Assembly (NCBI GenBank): GCA_963785065.1
Contig: CAWATX010000004.1
Span: 186,001-250,000, forward strand
Source of the DNA: CAVSRC01 sp963785065
GTDB taxonomy: Bacteria > Pseudomonadota > Alphaproteobacteria > Rhizobiales > Kaistiaceae
Length of the DNA: 64,000 nucleotides
Reading direction: 5' to 3'
Part shown: one piece after another, positions 34,952 to 43,136 of the stretch
Layout: the number at the start of each line of letters is the position of its first letter
How positions within the stretch are numbered: the first letter of the stretch is position 1
Translations under genes and position numbers: made by a program
Notes under the pieces: model-generated
Seen by the model: the letters and a program-made list of their open reading frames with translations, nothing else
Told to the model about the DNA's origin: nothing
Databases searched by the model: none

Positions 34952-37051
34952 ATGCACGCCGACCTCGCCATCGCCCAGCCGCCGATTGCCGAACGCCGGG
35001 GCTTGCCCCTGACGGTCTATGCCTTCGTGCTGTTCGTCGTGCTGTGGTCGATGCACGCCTTTTATCTTCAGGTCTTCGTGCCGCGGCTGGACGCGAACTT
35101 GGACCAGGCTGGGGGTGGGCGGGACAACCCCCTCTATGTCGGTCTGTGGTTCCTGCTCTACGGCGCGGCGGCGGTCCTGCTGCTGCGCGACGCTTGGCGG
35201 CGGGGCATCGACGTCCGGGTCCTGGCGCTGGTTCCGTTTGCCATCTTCGTTCTGTTGTCCTCGCTGTGGGCGGACGCTCCGCAATCGAGCCTGGTCTTCT
35301 CGGCCATGTTCAACCTCACCATCGTCGTCGCGGCGGCGCTTGCCGTCACGGCGCCGCCGCGGTTCCTGCTGTTGACAATCGGCTGGACCATCGTGGCCCT
35401 AGCGGGGATCTCGCTTGTCCTGCTGGTCGCCAACCCCCACAGCGTCATGTCGGAGCTGGACCGGCCCGGCCTGCTGATGCAGGGGAGCCTGGCCGGCGTG
35501 TTCGACCATAAGCAGGCGCTTGGCCTCTATGCGGCCGTGGCGCTGCTCATCCTTATCTTCCTGGATAGGTCGCGCTGGCGCTGGCGGGCGACCGGCATGG
35601 CGATCCTGGTAGCGGCGCTGCTGCTCGCCAATGCGGTCACGTCCCTGGTCGGATGCGTGCTCACCTCGCTGGTGTTTGTGGCGGCCAACCGCGCCGGCCG
35701 GCGGCGCAACCTCGTCATCGCCATCGCCGCCGCGGCCACCATCGCCGTTGCGGCGATGCTGCCCTTCGTCGATTTCGCCTGGCTATCGGAAATGCTCGGC
35801 CGCGATGCGACGTTCACCGGCCGCGCCGACTTCTGGAAGCTGGCGCCCGGCTTCATCGCCCAGCACCCGCTACTCGGCTACGGATATCATGCCTTCTTCG
35901 ACACCACCCCGTTTTCGCAGGTGTGGTCGCTGCGCGCGACCGAGCTCTATTTCTTCACGCCGAACTTCCACAACACCGTCCTCGAAGTCCTCATCGGTCT
36001 CGGCCTGGTCGGCCTCATGGGCTATTGGTTGGTGCTGGTCGGCGCCAACCTCATCTTCTTGAACCGGACGCTGGATGGGTGCGTTGCGGGAACGCTGTCG
36101 GCCCTGATGGTCTTTCTGACGCTCGGCTCGGCGACCGACGTCACCTTCATGACGCACAATTCGCTGCCGACGATCCTCCTGTTCTATGCATTCCTGGTCG
36201 CCGGCCGCGATTACGGCGGGGCGCGGGCGGTCCCTGCGCCGCCGCCATTGCCGCTCCTCGTTCATCAGCTGGAGCTGATCGTCCATCAACCGGCACCGCC
36301 TGCCCTCGCCCATGAACCGGCACCACCTGCCCTTGCCCGCGAACCGGCGGACACGCGTATCCGCTCGCGCCGTCATCTTGAGAGGGCCAGCGGGCACGCC
36401 GTCGTCGCCTCCATGCCCGAACTGCCGCGGCTGACGTTCGCCAGCGGCGACGACATCCCCGCCAACGCGCAGGAGGTCGATCGTGCCGTGAGCCTGCTGC
36501 TCGCGCGCTTGCGCGGCCGGGCGCGGCGACCCGGCGGTGCGCCGCTGACCCTTCTGGTCACCAGTGGCGACGATGCGCGCAACAAGTCGGCGCTCTCCCT
36601 CTTTCTTGCCCTGTGCGGAACGCTCGACGGTCAGAAAGTGCTGCTGGTCGATGCCGATCCCAATGGTGTGGTGACGCAGGCCGTCTGCGGCGGGCACCGC
36701 CCCGAGGGCGGCGAGACGATCGGCGGACAGGCGGTCTCGCACATCGACAGCTTCCCCGGCTTGCGCGTGATCTCTCCGATCGACGGCACCGCGGTCGAGC
36801 AGTTGGTGACTTCGCGCTTCCTTGAGGAGATCAAGGACAGCGACCTCGTCGTCATCGACGCGCCGCTGCTCGGTAGCGATCGGGTGACCGAACATCTCAT
36901 TGCCGACAACCGCATCGGGGCGATCCTGTTCACCGCCAGCGCAACGCTCAGCACGCTCAGCGCCGTGCGCGAGGCGGTTGCGCCGATCCGTGAGGACCAG
37001 CGCCTGGCTCCGGTGCTTTGCGACGAGGTCAATGAAGCAACTGAAGCATAG
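34952..37051 (+). CDS. O-antigen/EPS polymerase (Wzy-like) fused to a degenerate BY-kinase-like P-loop domain
   Basis: Residues 1-420 form a polytopic membrane protein of about 11 helices with the O-antigen polymerase/ligase signature (GVFDHKQALGLY and GRADFWKLAPGFIAQHPLLGYG). After a proline-rich linker with a repeated PAPPALA(H/R)EP unit comes a cytoplasmic domain (about 480-699) like the CpsD/Wzc tyrosine-kinase P-loop fold: TSGDDARNKSA at residues 537-547, VLLVDADP near 565 and DLVVIDAP near 631. Walker A is altered (G-x4-N-K-S) and there is no C-terminal tyrosine cluster. AAGGA precedes the ATG. A regulatory rather than kinase role is inferred. Confidence 0.85.
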   Translation: MHADLAIAQPPIAERRGLPLTVYAFVLFVVLWSMHAFYLQVFVPRLDANLDQAGGGRDNPLYVGLWFLLYGAAAVLLLRDAWRRGIDVRVLALVPFAIFVLLSSLWADAPQSSLVFSAMFNLTIVVAAALAVTAPPRFLLLTIGWTIVALAGISLVLLVANPHSVMSELDRPGLLMQGSLAGVFDHKQALGLYAAVALLILIFLDRSRWRWRATGMAILVAALLLANAVTSLVGCVLTSLVFVAANRAGRRRNLVIAIAAAATIAVAAMLPFVDFAWLSEMLGRDATFTGRADFWKLAPGFIAQHPLLGYGYHAFFDTTPFSQVWSLRATELYFFTPNFHNTVLEVLIGLGLVGLMGYWLVLVGANLIFLNRTLDGCVAGTLSALMVFLTLGSATDVTFMTHNSLPTILLFYAFLVAGRDYGGARAVPAPPPLPLLVHQLELIVHQPAPPALAHEPAPPALAREPADTRIRSRRHLERASGHAVVASMPELPRLTFASGDDIPANAQEVDRAVSLLLARLRGRARRPGGAPLTLLVTSGDDARNKSALSLFLALCGTLDGQKVLLVDADPNGVVTQAVCGGHRPEGGETIGGQAVSHIDSFPGLRVISPIDGTAVEQLVTSRFLEEIKDSDLVVIDAPLLGSDRVTEHLIADNRIGAILFTASATLSTLSAVREAVAPIREDQRLAPVLCDEVNEATEA

Positions 37052-37138
37052 AATCTGAAGTATTCAATCGCCGATTGTGCCGGGATTGCTTGTCTCTGAC
37101 TGCAACCTGCAGAGTTATTCGCGCGTTTATCAAGCACT

Positions 37139-37156
37139 ATGGTTAAATTTAACCAT
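37139..37156. promoter_or_regulatory. 18-bp perfect palindrome ATGGTTAAATTTAACCAT
   Basis: Two inverted copies of TTAACCAT are separated by AT, forming a perfect 18-bp palindrome in the AT-rich 211-bp spacer 107 bp before the priming transferase gene. A further GTTAAC lies at 37194-37199. It is a strong candidate operator, and its half-sites match the octamer upstream of wzz. Confidence 0.55.
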
Positions 37157-37262
37157 TTTTTATCTTTGATATTGCGACCGGCTGCGGCCAATCGTTAACT
37201 CGTAAACGGCTGCGGCACAGCTTTCCCGATCCCCGGATCGGGCCAAAAGAACGCGGAAAAGC

Positions 37263-38702
37263 ATGGTCTCTGCCACCGACGCCGTCGGTACAGCTCGCGC
37301 CTATCGGGCCAAGCCGCTTATTCCGGCACGCCTGGTCGCGGCCAGCCTCGCGTGCCTGGAGATCCTTGTCTTGGCGGCAACCGCACCGGCCGCCGGCAGC
37401 GCGTACAACTATCTCTATTACGGCGCGCTTCCCGACATCGTTTTCTATGCCGAAGAGGGCGCCCTCGTTGGCCTGTTCTTCGTGCTGCATCAGGCGCTGA
37501 GGGGCCAGTACGACCCGCGTCCCGACGACTCCTACCGGCGCAGCATCGCGGTCGCCTTCCTGAGCTGGAACATCGCGCTCGCTACCTTCCTGCTCGTGGC
37601 CTTCCTGACCAAGACCAGCGCCACGATTTCGCGTGGCACCGCGATCGCCTTCTACGTCTTCGGGTTTGCCGCCGTGGCCGCGGTCCGGCTCGCTTTCGTC
37701 GCAGCGGTACGGCGCGGCTTCCGCAGCGGCTGGCTGGTCGAGCACCGTGTGCTCATCGTCGGCCTGGAGTCGGAGGTGATGAGCTTCGAACGCCGCTACG
37801 ATCCCGCCCGCTCGGGCATGCGCGTCGCCGACGTGGTGATGCTGCCGGCTAGGCTCGAGCCGCAGTCCGAAGAGTTGGCGGCGGCGGTAGCCGAAGCGGT
37901 GGCGCGCGCCCGCACGCTTCAGGTCGAGGACATCCTTCTGCTGCTGCCATGGTCATCCCGGCGGGCGATCGAAAGCCTGGCGGAAGCGTTTCTCACTGTG
38001 CCGGCCTCGATCCATCTTGGCCCCGAGCACGATTTCGACCGCTACGGCGCGGTCGCCATGTCGCGGCTTGCCAATGCGCCCTGCCTGCGGCTCGAACGGG
38101 CACCGCTCAGCCGCGGCAAGCGGCTGGCCAAACGGCTGTTCGACATCGTCGTGGCATCGACCGCGCTCGTTCTGCTGGCGCCCTTCCTGCTTCTCGTGGC
38201 GCTGCTCATCCGCCTCGACAGTCCTGGCCCTGCCCTCTTCTTCCAGCGCCGCCTCGGCTTCAACAATCGTGTCTTCCGCATCATCAAGTTCCGCACCATG
38301 ACCACCATGGAAGATGACATGACGCGCCAGGCGACGGCGGACGATTCCCGCGTGACCCGGCTCGGACGTTTCCTGCGCCGCTGGAGCATCGACGAGCTGC
38401 CGCAACTCCTCAACGTGCTCGGCGGATCGATGTCGATCGTCGGGCCGCGGCCGCACGCGCTCAAGATGGACGACGAATACCAGCAGAAGATTGCGCTCTA
38501 TGCCCGTCGCCACAACGTCAAGCCGGGGATCACTGGCTGGGCGCAGGTGAACGGCCTGCGCGGCGTCACCGACCACAGCGAGAAGATGGAGGCGCGCGTC
38601 ACGCACGACCTCTTCTACATCGAGAACTGGTCGCTGTGGTTCGACGTCTACATCATGCTGATGACGCTGGTCTCGCCCTCCGCCTATCGCAACGCGACCT
38701 GA
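37263..38702 (+). CDS. Polyprenyl-phosphate glycosyl-1-phosphate transferase (priming enzyme)
   Basis: This 479-residue membrane enzyme should start repeat-unit assembly by moving a sugar-1-phosphate from a UDP-sugar to undecaprenyl phosphate. The N-terminus has four membrane helices and a central nucleotide-binding-like domain. The C-terminal part from about residue 288 is the bacterial sugar transferase domain, with KRLFDIVVAS, IKFRTM, SIDELPQLLNVLGG and KPGITGWAQVNGLRG. The double-domain form is like WbaP/WcaJ/ExoY-type proteins; the sugar cannot be told. It heads the second half of the locus, after a spacer with a palindrome. Confidence 0.93.
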   Translation: MVSATDAVGTARAYRAKPLIPARLVAASLACLEILVLAATAPAAGSAYNYLYYGALPDIVFYAEEGALVGLFFVLHQALRGQYDPRPDDSYRRSIAVAFLSWNIALATFLLVAFLTKTSATISRGTAIAFYVFGFAAVAAVRLAFVAAVRRGFRSGWLVEHRVLIVGLESEVMSFERRYDPARSGMRVADVVMLPARLEPQSEELAAAVAEAVARARTLQVEDILLLLPWSSRRAIESLAEAFLTVPASIHLGPEHDFDRYGAVAMSRLANAPCLRLERAPLSRGKRLAKRLFDIVVASTALVLLAPFLLLVALLIRLDSPGPALFFQRRLGFNNRVFRIIKFRTMTTMEDDMTRQATADDSRVTRLGRFLRRWSIDELPQLLNVLGGSMSIVGPRPHALKMDDEYQQKIALYARRHNVKPGITGWAQVNGLRGVTDHSEKMEARVTHDLFYIENWSLWFDVYIMLMTLVSPSAYRNAT

Positions 38703-38719
38703 ACGGCGCGGGGCAGCCG

Positions 38720-39952
38720 ATGAAGATCCTGCTTGTCCACAACCGCTACCAGCAGCGCGGTGGCGAGGACTCGGTGGTCGACGACGAGGCCGCCCTGCTG
38801 CGCGCCGCCGGGCATGAGGTCTTCACTGTCTTCCTCTCCAACGATACGATCGCCGGCGTAGGCGATAAGGTGCGTGCCGCCTTCGACATCGCCGACGGCA
38901 AGCAGGCGCGCGGCCGCGTGCTCCACGCGGTCAGCCGCCACCAGCCGGACGTCGTCCACGTTCACAACTTCTTTCCGCTGATCTCGCCGTCGGTGCACAG
39001 CCATGTCCGGGCCCTCGGCCCGGCGACCGTGCAGACCCTGCACAATTTCCGCATCACCTGCGCCAACGCCACCCTTCAGCGCGCCGGCCGGCCGTGCGCA
39101 CTCTGCGTCGACGGCTCCAGCCTCAATGGCGTTGTCCGCCGCTGCTACCGTGGCTCGCTCACCGGCTCGGCCGCGCTCGCCCACATGATCGCCCGCCATC
39201 GCCGCCTGGGGACATGGCAGCGCGATGTCGACCGCTTCGTCGTCCTGTCGGACTTCGCCCGCGACATCTTCGTGCGCGCTGGCGTTCCCGGCGAACGCAT
39301 GGTGGTCAAGCCCAACGCCGTCGAAGACATCGACGATCGCCCGGCGTCGGTGCGCACCGGCGCGCTCTTCGTCGGGCGCCTCAGCGAGGAGAAAGGCATT
39401 CGCGTCCTGCTCGCCGCCGCCCGACTGACGCAGGCGCCGATCACGGTGATCGGCGACGGGCCGTTGGCCGGCATGGTACGCAACAAGGCGCCGGATAATC
39501 TGCACTTCGCCGGGCCGCTGCCGCGCGCTGAGGCGCGTATCGCCATGGCGCAGGCCGCCGCGGTGGTCGTGCCGTCGATCTGTTACGAAGGCTTCCCGGT
39601 CACCGTGGCGGAAGCCTTCGCCGCCGGCACGCCGGTGATCGCATCGCGCATCGGCGCGCTCGCCGAGATCGTCGACGACGGACGCACCGGCTGGCTGGTC
39701 GGCCCCGGCGACCCTGCCGCGCTTGCTGCGGCCATCGACCGGGCGACCGGCGATCCACACGGAAGCGCGCTCTGCGGCGCCGCGGCGCGCCAGATCTATC
39801 TGGCGCGCTACACCCAGCGCCGGGCACTGGCGAGCCTCGAGAGCATCTACGCCCAGGCGATTGCATCGCGCCGCGCCGCCGAGATATCTCCCGCCAAGGA
39901 CGACACGCCGCTCGCACTCAACCGGGCGCGCGAAAATGCCGGCCTGTCGTGA
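38720..39952 (+). CDS. GT-B glycosyltransferase, family 4
   Basis: The 410-residue protein has the GT4 fold: an N-terminal acceptor domain (MKILLVHNRYQQRGGEDSVV) and a C-terminal nucleotide-sugar domain (LFVGRLSEEKGIRVLL and ICYEGFPVTVAEAFAAGTPVIAS with the EX7E-type glutamates). An insertion around residues 108-140 has several cysteines (TLHNFRITCANATLQRAG, CALC), as in a common EPS-locus GT4 subgroup. The start at 38720 is 17 bp after the priming transferase gene. Donor and linkage are unknown. Confidence 0.92.
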   Translation: MKILLVHNRYQQRGGEDSVVDDEAALLRAAGHEVFTVFLSNDTIAGVGDKVRAAFDIADGKQARGRVLHAVSRHQPDVVHVHNFFPLISPSVHSHVRALGPATVQTLHNFRITCANATLQRAGRPCALCVDGSSLNGVVRRCYRGSLTGSAALAHMIARHRRLGTWQRDVDRFVVLSDFARDIFVRAGVPGERMVVKPNAVEDIDDRPASVRTGALFVGRLSEEKGIRVLLAAARLTQAPITVIGDGPLAGMVRNKAPDNLHFAGPLPRAEARIAMAQAAAVVVPSICYEGFPVTVAEAFAAGTPVIASRIGALAEIVDDGRTGWLVGPGDPAALAAAIDRATGDPHGSALCGAAARQIYLARYTQRRALASLESIYAQAIASRRAAEISPAKDDTPLALNRARENAGLS

Positions 39953-40075
39953 CCGTCGTGCGACCGCAAAACCGCATTTGAATGCTTGTCCAAGTCATTC
40001 AGGGTTGTGCCTGGAACTTTTCGCCAGATGAACGTTCTTCTCACGCACACTCCCATTGTTAACTACATTTGTTAA

Positions 40076-40097
40076 GATTAATTGAGAGATTAATTGT
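40076..40097. repeat. Direct repeat GATTAATTG upstream of the WecG-family gene
   Basis: GATTAATTGA at 40076-40085 and GATTAATTGT at 40088-40097 form a 12-bp-period direct repeat. GTTAAC at 40058-40063 and TTGTTAAG nearby add to an AT-rich block about 100 bp before the gene. The block probably contains promoter or regulator sites; no factor can be named. Confidence 0.35.
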
Positions 40098-40178
40098 AAT
40101 TGACCTGAGCGGATCGCCCGCTCGGCTCCTGCGCTTGCTATTGATTACAGAAGCACACGCACACGACAGGGGCCGGAC

Positions 40179-40964
40179 ATGACAACCGCATGGGCGACGG
40201 GCGCGGACATACCGCCGACCGCACACAGGCGGTTCACGCTGGCCGGCGTCAGCCTCTCCTGCATCGACCGTCCGGCTGCGCTCGAAGCCTTCTTCGCCTT
40301 GGTGTCGGCAGGCGCCGGCGGCTATGTGACGATCACCGACGCCAACAGCATTGTGGCGGCACAGGCCGACGCGAAACTGCGTGCGATCATCAATGGCGGA
40401 CGCCTGGCGCTGCCGGACGGCATGCCGAGCGTCTGGCTCGGCCGGCTCAAGGGCTATCCGGTGCGGCGCGTCGCCGGGGCGGAATTTCTCGGGGACGTGC
40501 TTGCCGATCCGCGAGCGCGGGCCATGCGCCACACCTTCTACGGCGGCGACGAGCAATCGATCCAGCGCATCGCGGCGCGCGCTGGAGAACGGCTCGGGCC
40601 TGGGGCGATCGCCGGCTGGCACGCGCCGCCCTTGCGTGAAGCGGGAGCACTCGAGGAGGCCAGCGTCATTGCGGCGATCGCCGCCACCCAGCCGGATGTC
40701 ATCTGGGTCGGGCTCGGTGCGCCCAAGCAGGAATACTGGATAGCCAACCATGCCAAGCATTTTCCAAACACCGTGCTGGTCGGCGCCGGCGCCGCGCTCG
40801 ACTTCTTCGCGGGCCTGCAATCCCGCGCGCCGGCATGGATGCGATCGGCCGGGCTCGAATGGCTGCACCGTCTGATGCAGGAGCCGCGGCGGCTGTGGCC
40901 GCGCTACAGCCGCGTGGTCCCCGCCATGCTGCGCATCATGATTGCCGAAGCCGTCCACCGCTGA
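40179..40964 (+). CDS. WecG/TagA/CpsF family glycosyltransferase
   Basis: The 261-residue protein belongs to GT26 (WecG/TagA/CpsF), enzymes that add a second sugar, often ManNAc-type, to a lipid-linked acceptor at the membrane. It contains the conserved ITDANSIVAA, LPDGMPSVWLGR, RVAGAEFL and VGLGAPKQEYWI stretches in order. A separate upstream spacer of 226 bp suggests its own promoter. The sugar transferred is not predictable. Confidence 0.92.
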   Translation: MTTAWATGADIPPTAHRRFTLAGVSLSCIDRPAALEAFFALVSAGAGGYVTITDANSIVAAQADAKLRAIINGGRLALPDGMPSVWLGRLKGYPVRRVAGAEFLGDVLADPRARAMRHTFYGGDEQSIQRIAARAGERLGPGAIAGWHAPPLREAGALEEASVIAAIAATQPDVIWVGLGAPKQEYWIANHAKHFPNTVLVGAGAALDFFAGLQSRAPAWMRSAGLEWLHRLMQEPRRLWPRYSRVVPAMLRIMIAEAVHR

Positions 40965-41027
40965 GGCCACGATGCGGCGATCACGTTCAGTTCTGGTTCC
41001 GACGTTCGGATAGAAAGGACAAGGCCC

Positions 41028-41111
41028 ATGGATACCCATGCCATCGACCGCCCCTTTCAGCGGTTGCTTCTAGCCCAACCTTTGGCGGCATGCCGAGGGA
41101 CTCGGGACTGA
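41028..41111 (+). CDS. Possible 27-residue leader/coupled ORF before the first deacetylase
   Basis: An ATG at 41028, preceded by GAAAGGACAAGG, opens a 27-codon frame starting MDTHAIDRPFQRLLLAQPL. Its TGA overlaps the deacetylase ATG (TGATG at 41109-41113). Such an overlap usually means translational coupling. No family is recognised. It could be a leader peptide, or simply an in-frame coincidence. Confidence 0.35.
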   Translation: MDTHAIDRPFQRLLLAQPLAACRGTRD

Positions 41112-42166
41112 TGGACGCTCGCAGACAGATTCTCCTGGCCGGACTGGAGGCGATTGGCGCTTCCGGTCTCGATCGTGTGGCACCGCGCTTCGTGTCCGGT
41201 GTCGGTGCGATCCTGGTCTTCCATCACGTACGGCCGGCGCGGCCGTGCGCGTTTCAACCAAACCGCAATCTCGAGATCACGCCGGAGTTCCTCGAGGAGT
41301 TGATCGAGGGCATCCGTGACACTGGCACGGAGATCGTGTCGCTGGACGAGGCGTATCGCCGCCTGACGGAAGAAGATTTCTCGCAGCGTTTCGTCGTCCT
41401 GACCTTCGACGACGGCTACCGGGACAATCTCGAATTCGCTTACCCCGTTCTCAAGCGCCAGGGCGCGCCCTTCACGATCTTCGTGGCGTCGCGCTTTGCT
41501 GACGGGACCGGCGATCTGTGGTGGGTTACGCTTGAACGGACCATCGCCGCGAGCCGCCATCTCAGCACGGAAATCGACGGCACCCCGTACGATTTCGAAC
41601 TGACGGACGCCGCAGCGCGCGAGCATGCCTTCAGCACGCTTTACTGGGCGCTGCGCGCCCTGCCCGATGAGATCGAGATGCGCGGACACATCCGGCGGAT
41701 GGCCAATGCCGCCGACATCGAGACCGAGACGACCTGCAGGGACTTCTGCATGGACTGGGGTGAGATCGCCGACCTCGCCAGCGACCCGCTGGTCACCGTC
41801 GGCACGCATACGGCGTCGCATATCATGCTGGCCAAGGCGTCGCTGACCCGTGCGCGGGCCGATATCGAGCGCGGCATCGCCCGGACCGAGGCCATGCTCG
41901 GACAGCGTCCCGAGCACTTCTGCTACCCGGTCGGAGACAGGACGTCGGCCGGCGTGCGCGAGTTCGAGATGACCGCGGAGTTGGGGTTGAAAACGGCCTT
42001 GACCACCAGGCGCGGAGTCCTTCACCCGCAACATTGCAACCACATGACGGCGCTCCCGCGGATCAGCGCCAACGGCAACCACCAGAAGCTCCGCTACTTC
42101 AAGACGCTCCTGTCGGGCGTGCCCACGGCCTTGGCCAATGGCTTTGCCAAAGTCGACGCAGAATAG
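41111..42166 (+). CDS. Polysaccharide deacetylase (NodB/CE4 fold), first copy
   Basis: The 351-residue protein has the CE4 metal-binding and catalytic motifs: FHHVRP, LTFDDGYRDN (catalytic and metal Asp), VGTHTASHIML (metal His pair) and FCYPVGDRTSAG. It probably removes acetyl groups from the polysaccharide or its lipid-linked repeat. No clear signal peptide is seen, so cytoplasmic action on precursors is possible. The start ATG 41111 overlaps the stop of a 27-codon frame and has GAGGGA nine bases upstream. Confidence 0.88.
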   Translation: MDARRQILLAGLEAIGASGLDRVAPRFVSGVGAILVFHHVRPARPCAFQPNRNLEITPEFLEELIEGIRDTGTEIVSLDEAYRRLTEEDFSQRFVVLTFDDGYRDNLEFAYPVLKRQGAPFTIFVASRFADGTGDLWWVTLERTIAASRHLSTEIDGTPYDFELTDAAAREHAFSTLYWALRALPDEIEMRGHIRRMANAADIETETTCRDFCMDWGEIADLASDPLVTVGTHTASHIMLAKASLTRARADIERGIARTEAMLGQRPEHFCYPVGDRTSAGVREFEMTAELGLKTALTTRRGVLHPQHCNHMTALPRISANGNHQKLRYFKTLLSGVPTALANGFAKVDAE

Positions 42167-42180
42167 GTGAGGAAAGTGGG

Positions 42181-42294
42181 ATGGTCCCAATCCGCGACCT
42201 GACGCTCGTCCCGCATCTTTGGCGGCTGCCGTTTGCCGCCGTCGTCCGCAGGTTCATGACGCCGACCGACTCCCACCAGCGAGCAATGCCTTGA
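42181..42294 (+). CDS. Possible 37-residue small protein between the two deacetylases
   Basis: The frame begins ATG at 42181 with a good ribosome-binding site (GGTGAGGAAAG) and ends 2 bp before the second deacetylase start. The peptide starts MVPIRDLTLVPHLWRLPFAA, contains a short hydrophobic stretch and then a basic segment (VVRRF). Good initiation signal and tight spacing argue for translation; no homologue is known to me. Confidence 0.4.
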   Translation: MVPIRDLTLVPHLWRLPFAAVVRRFMTPTDSHQRAMP

Positions 42295-42296
42295 CG

Positions 42297-43136
42297 ATGA
42301 CCCTGCCCACGGCCGCCGCCGCTCGCATGCGTTCTCTGCTACGGGATTCGCCGGCGCGCGGGCCGCTGCTCTGGGGGCTGTCCTTCGTGCGCGACCTCGC
42401 CTCCGCGCCAGCCGGCGTCTATACGCTCTGCTACCATCGCATCCCGGTCCGCGATCGCGCCAATTTCGCGCGCCAACTCGACCATCTGGGACGCGCCGGC
42501 ACGTTCGTCAGCGCCGACCAGGCCCATGACCTCATTCGCTCGGGCGGCGCCGCAAAGGGCCGCTTCTTCCTGCTCACCTTCGATGACGGCTATGCCGACC
42601 AGATCGACGTCGCATTGCCCATTCTGGTCGAGCGGAGCATTCCGGCGATTGCCTTCATCGTCACCGCCTGGCTGACCGAGCCGCCCGACAGCGCTCTGTC
42701 GCGAGCCGACGGCTACATGACACCCGCCGACCTCGTGCGCTGGCGGGCGAGCGGCATGGATGTCGGGTCGCACACCCACGCCCATCGGCGCCTCGCCACC
42801 CTCAACCAGACGTCGCTCCGCGACGAACTGCGTCTCTCCTCGGACGCACTCGCCCGCATCCTTGGCGAACGGCCGCGTCATTTCGCTTGCCCGTGGGGCG
42901 TTCCGGTGCGGGATTTCGACCCGCACGACACGCCGCGCTTGGCGCGCGAGGAAGGCTATGTCTCGCTGTTCACGACCACGCGCGGCGCGGCCAGCGAAGC
43001 CGGCGATGCCTGGCTCATGCCGCGCCACGTGCTCGAGCCGGAGTGGCCGCTCTACCAACTGGACGCGCTGGTCGGCGCATCCCGACTGCGTCCCAAATCT
43101 GTCCGCGGTCAATCGAACCGGGAGCAATGGCATTGA
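42297..43136 (+). CDS. Polysaccharide deacetylase (NodB/CE4 fold), second copy
   Basis: The 279-residue product carries the same CE4 set as its neighbour: CYHRIPV, LTFDDGYADQ, VGSHTHAHRRL and CPWGVPVRDFD. The two are otherwise quite different, so this is not a recent duplication; they may act on different positions or stages. The start at 42297 is inferred from where homology begins. Its stop overlaps the following glycosyltransferase start by 10 bp. Confidence 0.88.
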   Translation: MTLPTAAAARMRSLLRDSPARGPLLWGLSFVRDLASAPAGVYTLCYHRIPVRDRANFARQLDHLGRAGTFVSADQAHDLIRSGGAAKGRFFLLTFDDGYADQIDVALPILVERSIPAIAFIVTAWLTEPPDSALSRADGYMTPADLVRWRASGMDVGSHTHAHRRLATLNQTSLRDELRLSSDALARILGERPRHFACPWGVPVRDFDPHDTPRLAREEGYVSLFTTTRGAASEAGDAWLMPRHVLEPEWPLYQLDALVGASRLRPKSVRGQSNREQWH

